Source: Janthinobacterium sp. SUN073 (GTDB lineage: Bacteria; Pseudomonadota; Gammaproteobacteria; Burkholderiales; Burkholderiaceae_D). Taken from it: a stretch of DNA of 39,893 bases. Position 1 is the stretch's first letter. The number at the start of each line of letters is the position of its first letter. This document shows positions 22,843-31,800 of the stretch, one piece after another. The position numbers were made by a program, and so were the translations under genes. The stretch is taken from the NCBI RefSeq assembly GCF_030397665.1, contig NZ_JAPUBT010000020.1, positions 1 to 39,893 of the forward strand. The letters run 5' to 3'. The notes below the pieces were generated by a model. The model did no database searches and was not told the origin of the DNA. It was given only the letters and a program-made list of their open reading frames with translations.

Positions 22843-23208
22843 TCAGCGGGCCGGCAGCAGCGGGCTGGCGGGCGGCGCCGGCGTTGGCCTCTGCGGCGTG
22901 ACGGATTTGCCGAAGGCATTGCCCATGCGGTGTTCGAGGGCGGCGCGGTTGTACAGGCCCAGCTGGTTCGACGGACGCTGCACGGTCGCTTCCGCGCCGG
23001 ACAGGGTGGGCGGCGGCCGGTTCGCGGTGTTGCTGTTGGGTAATAATTTTTCACTCAAGCAAGACATCGATGGCGCGCGCTTGCCGTTCACTTCCACCTC
23101 CACGCAGCCCTTCTGCGGCGCGGCGGCTGTCACGACGACGGTGTGCTCGTCCGCCTGCGCGGCCAGGGCGGCGCAGGTCAACAGCAATAGCAAAAACAGG
23201 CGTGCCAT
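22843..23208 (-). CDS. Small secreted protein of unknown function
   Basis: A 121-residue protein with a Sec signal peptide (MARLFLLLLLTCAALAAQA) and a mature part of about 100 residues. There are two cysteines in KGCVEVEVNGKRAPSMSC that could form a disulphide, then a QLGLYNRAALEHRMGNAFG segment and a Pro-rich C-terminus. I do not recognise the family. I use the ATG at 23208 because it gives the signal peptide at the N-terminus; the frame is open to 23304. It is transcribed divergently from the STN-domain signalling gene, and the intervening 193 bp contains a PHO-box-like repeat that could serve both. Confidence 0.7.
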   Translation of the reverse strand: MARLFLLLLLTCAALAAQADEHTVVVTAAAPQKGCVEVEVNGKRAPSMSCLSEKLLPNSNTANRPPPTLSGAEATVQRPSNQLGLYNRAALEHRMGNAFGKSVTPQRPTPAPPASPLLPAR

Positions 23209-23297
23209 GGCGGCTCCCGGAACGGTGGAACAAGCGCTCAGCATAGCAAGGTCATATGTCGCAGCGATGACACGCCAGTCCGGTCGCTTTGTGACCA

Positions 23298-23315
23298 ATG
23301 TCATGCAGTTGTCAT
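23298..23315. promoter_or_regulatory. PHO-box-like repeat upstream of the STN gene
   Basis: ATGTCAT (23298-23304), GCAG, TTGTCAT (23309-23315): two 7-bp direct repeats with an 11-bp period, each differing by one base from CTGTCAT, the unit of the PhoB binding site. It lies about 87 bp before the STN-domain gene and in the shared region with the divergent secreted-protein gene. Confidence 0.65.
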
Positions 23316-23401
23316 TTTATGAAGCTACCATCCTGCCATTCTGCAGACAACATTGCAGTCAAGACACTTCATGAGCAGGCTCTCGTTGATTTCCCTGGAC
23401 A

Positions 23402-24127
23402 ATGACACGAATCCACCGCCGCACCGCAACAGGCAACGCCCTGGCCCTGTCCGCCTGCTTGCTGATGACATTGATGACATTCGTGCGACCGGCTGCCAGT
23501 GCGTCCGGTAATGACGCCGGCACGCAGGCCACCGTGCGCTTCGACTTGCCCGCCCAGCCGCTCGATGCGGCGCTGGTGGCGTTTGGCGAAGTGACCGGGT
23601 ATTCCGTGCTCGTCAGCAGCCAGCTGGCGGCGGGCAGGGTGGCGGCCCCCGTGCGCGGCGACTACACGCCGACCGAGGCGCTGCAGCGCTTGCTGGTGGG
23701 TACGCAGCTGGGCGCGCGCTTCAGCGGCAGCAATGCCTTCACCCTGCTGGCGCTGGCCGACGCTCCCGTGGCACCGGCACCCGTACCGGCCGAGGCGGCT
23801 CCCGCCGCGCCGCCGTTGCAGGGCTATGCGGCCATCCTGCAGCGTTCGCTCACGCGCGCCCTGTGCCGCTTGCATCCGGACGCCTTCGGCCGCTACCGCC
23901 TGGCCTTCCAGCTGTGGCTCGACGAGCGGGGCAAGGTACGCGCCGTGCACGTGCTGGAACCGAGCGGCGTGGCGCAGCGCGACCGCGCCGTGCTGCTGCG
24001 CCTGCGCAGCCTGCTGATGGATGGCGCGCCGCCGGCGGGCTTGCCGCAGCCGCTGACGATCCTGTTGACGCCGCGGCCCGACCCGGACGCCGATTGCGCG
24101 CCCTACCTCGTGTCCGGGGCGCCCTGA
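23402..24127 (+). CDS. STN-domain signalling protein with TonB-C-like end, no beta-barrel (VreA-like)
   Basis: A 241-residue periplasmic protein. After a signal peptide (ending near SAS, residue 34) comes an STN domain (about residues 45-118: VRFDLPAQPLDAALVAFGEVTGYSVLV...TPTEALQRLLVGTQLGARF), the module by which TonB receptors signal to FecR-type anti-sigma factors. A Pro/Ala linker follows, and then a TonB-C-terminal-like domain (about 137-232: YRLAFQLWLDERGKVRAVHVLEPSG...LPQPLTILL). There is no plug or barrel, so it cannot be a receptor pore. The same unusual architecture is known for VreA of the P. aeruginosa PUMA3 system. It is the first gene of a three-gene unit with the sigma and anti-sigma genes (2-bp gap). 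A PHO-box-like repeat lies upstream. Confidence 0.85.
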   Translation: MTRIHRRTATGNALALSACLLMTLMTFVRPAASASGNDAGTQATVRFDLPAQPLDAALVAFGEVTGYSVLVSSQLAAGRVAAPVRGDYTPTEALQRLLVGTQLGARFSGSNAFTLLALADAPVAPAPVPAEAAPAAPPLQGYAAILQRSLTRALCRLHPDAFGRYRLAFQLWLDERGKVRAVHVLEPSGVAQRDRAVLLRLRSLLMDGAPPAGLPQPLTILLTPRPDPDADCAPYLVSGAP

Positions 24128-24129
24128 GC

Positions 24130-24687
24130 ATGTCGGAATTGCTGAAATCCACCTTGCGCAAGCTGTTCCTGGAACGCTACGGACAGTTTCGCCGCCACCT
24201 GCAGCGCCGTCTGGGCTCGGAAGACCTGGCCAATGATGCGCTGCATGAAACGTATCTGCGGGTGGAACGGATGAATGCGCCCGAAGCGATCAGCTATCCG
24301 TCCGCGTATCTGATGCGCATCGCCATCAACATTGCGGAAGATCAACGCCGCGACAATGCGCGCCTGCTCAGCCTGCCCGATATCGACGACTTGTACGAGA
24401 TGGCCGATGAGCTGGCCGACCCGGCCCGCACCTTCAGCGCGCGCGCCGAGCTGGAAGAACTGGAACGGGCCTTGCAGGAGTTGCCGAAACGCCGGCGCGC
24501 CATCGTCATCGCCGCCCGCGTCGACCAGTTGCCGCACCGCGATATCGCCGAGCGTTTCGGTATTTCCGCCCGCACGGTGGAGAAGGAATTGCGCGCCGGC
24601 CTCGAACATTGTTGCGAACGCATGGGACGCGATTTCATTCAGCGCTTCGGTCCCGGCGCGGGAAAAACGTCTAAACATCATGATTGA
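24130..24687 (+). CDS. FecI-type ECF RNA polymerase sigma factor (VreI-like)
   Basis: A 185-residue extracytoplasmic-function sigma factor. Region 2 is at about residues 14-85 (FLERYGQFRRHLQRRLGSEDLANDALHETYLRVERM...PSAYLMRIAINIAEDQRR) and region 4 at about 120-175 (LPKRRRAIVIAARVDQLPHRDIAERFGISARTVEKELRAGL). The ATG at 24130 is chosen because it places region 2 at the N-terminus; the frame is open further upstream over the end of the STN gene. It is 2 bp after the STN gene and overlaps the anti-sigma gene by 8 bp, so all three are translated together. The expected targets are its own operon and the downstream exoprotein genes. Confidence 0.93.
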   Translation: MSELLKSTLRKLFLERYGQFRRHLQRRLGSEDLANDALHETYLRVERMNAPEAISYPSAYLMRIAINIAEDQRRDNARLLSLPDIDDLYEMADELADPARTFSARAELEELERALQELPKRRRAIVIAARVDQLPHRDIAERFGISARTVEKELRAGLEHCCERMGRDFIQRFGPGAGKTSKHHD

Positions 24688-25627
24688 ACAAGCGGAAGAC
24701 GACATGAGTGTCATCCAGAAGGAAGCGCAGGCGTGGGTCGTGCGCCTGGCCTCGGGCCAGGTCAGCGAGCGCGATGCGCAAGTGTTTCGCCACTGGTGCG
24801 CGCGCAGCCGCAAGCATGCCAACGCCTTTGCCGAGGCGCGCGCCGTGTGGGGCGCGATGGCGCCGGCCGCGCGCGCCGTCAAGCGGGCGCAGCGGCCCGT
24901 GAACACGGCGCGGCGCGCCTGGCTCGGTGGCGCCGTGGCCGCCTCGCTGGGTTTACTGGTGCTGCGCCCGCCGACAGATTTGTGGCCGGCCGTGGCGGGT
25001 CTGGGCGCCGACTACGCCACGGGCACGGGCGAGCAGCGCGAAGTGGCGCTCGATGGCGGCGTGCTGGTGCAGATGAATACGCAGACGCGCCTCGATGCGG
25101 CGCCCGTGCAGGACGGCGCCGCGTCGCTGGTGCTGCTGGCGGGCGAGGCGGAATTCCAGGCCGGCTTGCGCGGCGCGGCGCGCGTGCGCGTGCAGGCGGG
25201 CGACGGCACGGTGTCGGCCGGCAGCGGGCGCTTCAATATCCGCCTGTTTGGTCAGGAAGTGTGCGTGACATGCCTGGCGGGCCGCTTGCGCGTGGCGCAG
25301 GCCGGCAACGATGCGGAACTGGCGGCCGGCCAGCAGCTGCGCTATCGGCCCGAGCATTTCGGCATCGCGCGCGCGGTGGCAAAAAGCGACGTCAGCGCGT
25401 GGCGCCAGCGCTTGCTGGTGTTCAAGCAAAGCACCTTGGCCGAGGTGGTGGACGAAGTGAACCGCTACCGTCCCGGCAAGCTGATCCTCAATGGCGACGC
25501 CTTGAAACACACGCGCGTGCAAGCGAGCTTTTCGCTCGACCGCCTCGACGACGTGATCGCCCTGATTCAGGATGCGTATGGCGCGCGCGTGACGCGGCTG
25601 CCGGGCGGCATCGTGCTGTTCGGCTAA
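24680..25627 (+). CDS. FecR-type anti-sigma factor (VreR-like)
   Basis: A 315-residue single-pass inner-membrane regulator that holds the ECF sigma factor until a periplasmic signal arrives. Order of parts: N-terminal cytoplasmic DUF4880-like anti-sigma domain (about residues 10-60, QAWVVRLASGQVSERDAQVFRHWCARSRKHANAFAEA), one transmembrane helix (about 75-92, AWLGGAVAASLGLLVL), the periplasmic FecR domain (about 110-205, TGTGEQREVALDGGVLVQMNTQTRL), and a C-terminal STN-like/DUF4974 segment (SFSLDRLDDVIALIQDAYGARVTRLPGGIVLFG). The ATG at 24680 overlaps the sigma gene; an alternative ATG at 24704 is possible. Confidence 0.92.
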   Translation: MIEQAEDDMSVIQKEAQAWVVRLASGQVSERDAQVFRHWCARSRKHANAFAEARAVWGAMAPAARAVKRAQRPVNTARRAWLGGAVAASLGLLVLRPPTDLWPAVAGLGADYATGTGEQREVALDGGVLVQMNTQTRLDAAPVQDGAASLVLLAGEAEFQAGLRGAARVRVQAGDGTVSAGSGRFNIRLFGQEVCVTCLAGRLRVAQAGNDAELAAGQQLRYRPEHFGIARAVAKSDVSAWRQRLLVFKQSTLAEVVDEVNRYRPGKLILNGDALKHTRVQASFSLDRLDDVIALIQDAYGARVTRLPGGIVLFG

Positions 25628-25649
25628 GAGCAAAAGCCTGGCGCCAATT

Positions 25650-25667
25650 ATGACATTTTCATGACCT
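25650..25667. promoter_or_regulatory. Reverse-oriented PHO-box-like repeat upstream of the exoprotein gene
   Basis: ATGACAT-TTTC-ATGACCT (25650-25667): two 7-bp repeats with an 11-bp period. On the minus strand these read AGGTCAT and ATGTCAT, five and six of seven bases of the CTGTCAT unit. The site lies about 135 bp before the exoprotein start codon. The 25628-25800 gap has no gene; an ECF-type promoter is expected there, but I cannot fix its hexamers. Confidence 0.45.
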
Positions 25668-25800
25668 TTTGCAGTCCCGGACCTTGTTCCCTGTCAATGC
25701 TGCTGGAAGCCGCGAATCTGTGCCTGCCGCCCGCCCCGTGCGTGCAGCGTGCCCTTTCGCGATATCGGTCAGCAACGGAACATGAAAAGGGAATGTCGCC

Positions 25801-28800
25801 ATGCAGCGAAGCAAGTCGGTCACGAAACACGCATCCTCCTCCGCCATGGCGGGCAACCGGAGCGAGCGCCCGGTGCGATTGAAACCGCTGGCGCTGGCCA
25901 TCGCCCTGCTGCTGCAGGCCGGTGGCGCACAGGCGCAGCAGCCGTTCAGTGGCGCCTGGTTCGCCGGCAAGGGGGCGCAGCAGGGCACGGCTGCCGCCAC
26001 GGGACGCTTGCCGAATGGCCAGGCCATCATCGGGATGGACAATAAGCAGGCGCAGCAGCAAAAAGCCCATGCACAGCTGCAAAGTTCGCTGAACAATCTG
26101 CACCTGGCGGCGCGCGCCATCGCCGTGCAGCAGGCGGCCCAGCAGGCGGCGCGCCAGGCGGCCATCGCCGCCGGCTCGCAGGTGCCGGACGGCCTGGCCG
26201 AAGGCGGCTTGAAAGTCGACAGCAACAGCCTGACGGCCGGCTGGTTCAATGCGAATGGCCCCACGCAGGCGCAGGCCGACGGCAAGACCGTGGTGACCGT
26301 CAAGCAGACGGCCGACAAGGCGATCCTGAACTGGGAAACGTTCAATATCGGCCAGAATACCACCCTGCAATTCGACCAGTTGGGGAACTGGTCCGTACTC
26401 AACCGCGTCAACGATCCGCTGGCCCGTCCCAGCCAGGTGCTGGGCCAGATCAAGGCCGACGGCACGGTCATGTTGGTCAACCGCAACGGCATCGTGTTTA
26501 CGGGCAGCAGCCAGGTCGACACGCGCAGCCTGGTGGCCGCCGCCGTGGGCATGAGCGACAGTCAATTCAAAAAGGGCATCTACAGCGAAACGCTGGGCTC
26601 GGGCTTCAAGCCCACGCTGGTCAACGATCTGGTGCTCAACGGCACTGTGGCCAAGCATGCTGACGCCACGGCCGACGTGGTGGTGCAGGCGGGTGCGCAG
26701 ATCAGCACGCGCAAGCCGCAGACGGTGACGGAAGGCGGCGGCTACGTGCTGCTGGCCGGGCGCGAAGTGCATAACGGCGGCAGCCTGTCGGCACCGAACG
26801 GTCAAGTGATGCTGGCCGCCGGCGACAGCTTCGTCATCCGCAAGGGGCTGGGTACGGACGCCAACCAGACCTCGAGCACGCGTGGCAACGAGGTCGACGT
26901 CAAGTTCAATGCGCATAGCGTCGCCGGCAAGGTGACGAATGCCGGCCTGGTGCAGGCGCTCACCGGCGACGTCACCCTGACGGGCCGCGACGTGCGGCAG
27001 GCCGGCGTGTTGCTCAGCAGCACCAGCGTGACGACACGCGGCACCGTGCACCTGAAGGCCGACGGCAGCGAAGGCCTGGTCACTCTGGCCCCGGACAGCC
27101 TCACCACGGTGCTGCTCGACGACAGCGGCACCACCGCGCTGGACGTGCAGCGCGACGCGCTCATCAAGGACTCTGCCGTGCTGAGCGACGGTGCCTACAA
27201 CCGCCGCGACCTGTCGCTGATCCAGATTGCCTCCGGGCGCGACATTGTCTTCGATACCGGTTCGCTCACCCTGGCCACCGGCGGCCAGGTGAATGCGCTG
27301 GCCACGCGCCGCACGCAAGTGGCGCGCGGCGCCAGCATCGACGTCTCCGGCGCCGTCGGCGTGAACGTGGCCATGGCCTCGAACAATGTGCTGATCAACG
27401 TGCAGGGCAACGAGCAGCGCGATGCGCCCGGCAACCGCGACAGCAAAGTTCTCAACAACACCGACCTGTGGGTCGACCGGCGCGACCTGGTACGCGTGGC
27501 CGCCGGCACGAATGGCTATCCTACCGACCGCTGGTACACGGGCGGCGGCTTGCTGGAAGTGAGCGGCTATCTCAACACCGGCGGCCACGGCATCGGCGAA
27601 TGGGCAGCGCAGGGCGGCACGGTGGCGTTCAAGGGCGCCGAACTGGTCACCCAGGCCGGTTCCTCGCTCAATGTTTCCGGCGGCACTTTCGATGTGCAGA
27701 CCGGGATGATTCGCCAGAGTTGGCTCAGCGGCAAGGATGGCCAGCTCTACAAGCTGTCGACCGCGCCCGGCGACATGCTGTATAGCGGTCTTTACCGTGG
27801 CTTCGAATCGCAGCACAAACGCTGGGGCGACGGCGCGACCGAGAATTTTGCCACCCCTCTGATCGGCGCGCGCGAGCGCCTGGAAAACGGCTATATCGTG
27901 GGCCGCGACGCCGGCCATGTCATCGTGGGCACCGGCTCCGCGGTGCTCGAAGGCGGCATTGAATCGAGCGTGTTCCAGGGCGAGCGCCAGAAGGCGGCGC
28001 GCGACGCCACCCTGGACAGCTACCGCCAGTCGCAGCTGGCAGGACCCCGCCATGGGCAATTGCTGCTGGGCCAGATCGTGCCGGTATTCGATGCCGCCAG
28101 CACACAGTTGCGCGACAACCCGACGGCGCTGCTGCAGTCGCTGCACGTCGGCATGGCCGGCACTGGCGGCGTGCCCGCTCCCGGCCTGCTGGACGCCATG
28201 CCCGAAAGCCTGGTCGGCAAGGCCTTCCTCGATGCCGGCTGGCTCAACGCCCAGCAACTGGGCGGCTTCAAGGCCTACGCCAAAGGCGGCATCGTAATCG
28301 ATGCCGCCGTGCAAGTTGCTCCCGGTGGCGAGATCGCGCTGCATGCTCCCGACATCGCGGTGAATGCCGGCTTGAGCGCGCGCGGCGGCAGCATCGCCCT
28401 CGGCGACATCGTCAACAAATTGGCCAGCGGCGGCAACGGCTGGATCGACACCATCATCGCGCCGGCACCGAAGGGGCAAACGGCCGGCATCAAGGTCGCA
28501 TCCGGCGTCACGCTCGACACCCGCGGCCTGTGGAGCCAGCTGCAACTGGACCCGGCCGACATTTCCGGCCTGCCGTATGTGAATGGCGGCACGGTGTCGC
28601 TGGTCGGCAGCGGCGCCGTCACCCTGGCGGCAGGCAGCGTCATCGATACTTCCTCCGGCGCGGCCACGTTGGCCAACGGCAAGCTGCAGGGCGGGCGCGG
28701 CGGCAACATCACCCTCAAGTCGAACCAGAACGACACCGATGGAAAAGGCTCGGCGGCGCTGGTGATGGACGGCGAGTTGCGCGGCTATGGCGTGAAGGGT

Positions 28801-31800
28801 GGCGGCACGCTGAGCATCGATTCCGGCATCGGCGTGGCCATCGGTGGCGGCGTGCTGGCCGAGAACGGCATCTTGCCAGCGGGCCAGGCCATGCCGGTGC
28901 ACCTGACCCTGGCCAAGGCATTCACCATCAAGGCCGGCACGGTGCTCGACAGCGACTTCAGCTATATCAGCGAGCACCTCGCGCCCGGCCAGGTGCTGCT
29001 CGACCTGCCCGACTTCAGCGTGTCCCGTCCCTACACCCTGGCCGCCGCGTGGGTGGTGCCGCCGGCCTCGGTCAGCTGGGAATATATCTATATCGGCGCC
29101 ACGAATGGCTATACCTATATGTCCGGCATGACCGTGCCGGCAGGCGTCACGCTGAACAGCGTGAGTGGCAAGCTCGGTTCCGGCTACCTGGTGCCGGCCG
29201 AAGCGTTCCCGAACGGCATGCCGGTCGCCGCCTACAATGCGACGGTGGCCGCCGGTACCGCATTTGCGGCGGACGTGACCCTCAATGCGGGCGAGCGCCT
29301 GCTGGCAGGTAATCGCGTGCCGCAGGATCTGGCCATCAAGCCGCTGCTGGTACTGGACAGTTCCCTGTTCCAGCGCGGCTTCGCGCACTACGACATCACC
29401 GGCCAGCAAGGCGTGCAGGTGGCGCAGGGCGCCGTCATTGACGTGGCGATGCCGGTGCTGCGCGCCGACCCGGCAGCGGCGCGCACGCTGGCCAGCGGTG
29501 CCGATTCGGCAGCCGCCCTGCAGCCGTGGCTGGCGCCGCTGTGGCAGGAAGACGCCGTCAAAGGCGTGCTGACGCAGCGCGCCGGCGCCGATATCGCGCT
29601 GGCGGCCGGCACCCGTAACGCCAAGGCGCCGCTGGTGATCGGCAAGGACGCCGCGCTGCGCGTGGACGAGGGGCAAAGCATCAGTCTCACCGGCAACGGC
29701 CAGGTCACGGTGGAGGGCAAGCTGAGTGCGGCCGGCGGGCGCATTTCCGTGCTGCCTGGTACGTTTGTTACCAGTAACGAGATCAACCGTCCGGATGGCA
29801 GCGCCAATGCCCAGTCGATCTGGATCGGCAATGGCGCGGTGCTCGACGTGGCGGGCCGTGCGGTCACCGCCACCGATGCCCAGGGCGGTGTTTACGGCCA
29901 TGTCGGCAGCGGCGGCAGCATCGAGATCGGCGCCAGGCACAAGCCCGACGCCGCCCAGGTCGAGGCGGCCGACGCCTTTGTCGTGCTGCGTCCCGGCGCG
30001 CGCCTGGAAGCGTCCGGCGCTGCAGCCCAACTCGACCTGCCCGGCCAGGGCAGCGTGCTGGTGGCCAGCGACGGCGGCAGCATCGCGCTCAGCTCCTTCC
30101 GCGGCTTGTTCCTCGACGGCAGCCTGCATGCGGCAGCCGGTGGCGCAGGCGCGGCCGGCGGCACCCTGGCGCTGAACCTGGAAACACCGAACTATGGCAT
30201 CGTCGGCAAGATCGACTTGAAGGGATCCGGCGTCGAAGACGCGGTGCGCGTGCCGCGCGAACTGCTGGTCTCGCGCCTGCAGGGCGACAGCGGCCTGGCC
30301 AGCGATCTGGTGGCCGGCGACCGCGATCCGGCCCTGCGCTACGGCGCGGCGCGCCTGGGCGTCGACCGCATCCAGGCTGGCGGTTTCGACCACTTGGCCC
30401 TGCTGGCCAATGGTTTGCTCAGCTTTGATGGCGATGTCGACCTGTCGCTGGGACAAAGCCTGCGCCTGACCGCCACCTCGCTGGCGCTGGGCGAGAAGGC
30501 CGGCGCCACGTCGCAGGTCAGGCTGGCGGCGCCGTACATCCGCCTGGCCGGCACCACCCGCACGCAAGCCGATGACCATCTGCTGCCCAACCCGGTGAAC
30601 GGCTCCGGCAACGGCGGCGCGGGCGGCGGCAAGCTGGGTATGTCGGCCGTCGCCGACGCTGCGCGCCTGACCCTCGACGCCAGCTTGATCGACCTCGCCA
30701 ACACCGTCAGTTTCGGCGCCAATGGCAGCATCGTGCAGAACGTCGCCAAGGACCTGGAAGTCAAGCGTGACGCCTTTGGCGAGCTGGAACTGCGCAGCAG
30801 CGGCGATATCCGCATGCGCGGCGACGCCGCGCTGTACACGCCTGGCAACCTGACCCTGGCGGGTGCGCAGATTTATCCCGTCAGTGGCGCCAAGGGCAGC
30901 GTGATCGTTGGCCAGCAGACGGTACTCAACGAGTACGGACAGATGGTACGCCAGTTCGATCCCGCCCGCAGCCTGACCATCGAGCGCACCGGCGATGCGT
31001 CCGCGCCGTTGCCGGCCATGCCGTACTCGGTATTCGGCTCGCTCGAACTGGGCGCGGCCACGGTGAACCAGGGTGGCGTGCTGCGCGCGCCCCTGGGCAA
31101 GATCATGGTGGGCATGAACGGTTCTGGCACGATGACCAGCCAGCTCAATCTGCTGCCCGGCAGCGTTACATCGGTCAGCGCGAATGGACTGGTCATGCCT
31201 TACGGCGGCACGCTCGATGGTCTCAGCTACATGTATGACGGCGACGACGTGGCCTACAAGGGAGTGGGCAACGATCCTGCGATCGTGCTCGCCGGTAAGA
31301 GCGTCGACGTGCGCAACGGCGCCGTGCTCGACATGACGGGTGGCGGCAGCCTCACGGGCGCAGCCTTCCTGGCGGGGCGCGGCGGCTCGACCGATGCGCG
31401 CCTCAATCCGCTGGTGCAGACGTCGGCCAAGGGCGGCTTCGTGCTGCCCCGCCTGGCCACCAACCCCGTCTATGCCATCGTGCCCGGACCGCAGGCCGGC
31501 TATGCGCCTGTGGTTGCCGAAAACGGCGCGGGCGATCCGGCGCTGGGCCGCCAGATCACCATCGGCGCCGGCGTGCCAGGCCTGGCGGCTGGCACCTACA
31601 CCTTGCTGCCGTCGAGCTTTGCCCTGTTGCCGGGCGCCTTCCGCGTCGAACTCAATGGCCTGGCGGCCGGCGGCCTGCCCATGGGATCGGCCACGGCCAT
31701 GCGCAACGGTTCGTATGCGGCCGCGGTACAACTCGGCATCAGCAACACCAGCCAGCGCGACGCGCTGTCGTCGCAGGCGCTGCTGACGTCGGCCGACGTG

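Noticed and set aside
20253..22901. Plus-strand frames of 375 and 467 residues opposite tex
   Set aside because: Tex domains are clear on the minus strand, and the plus-strand translations are His/Arg/Gln-rich without motifs.
23863..25653. Upstream-extended frames for the sigma and anti-sigma genes, and an overlapping 306-residue frame
   Set aside because: The extensions run through the preceding gene in another frame with no protein character; the internal ATGs at 24130 and 24680 give complete, properly placed domains.
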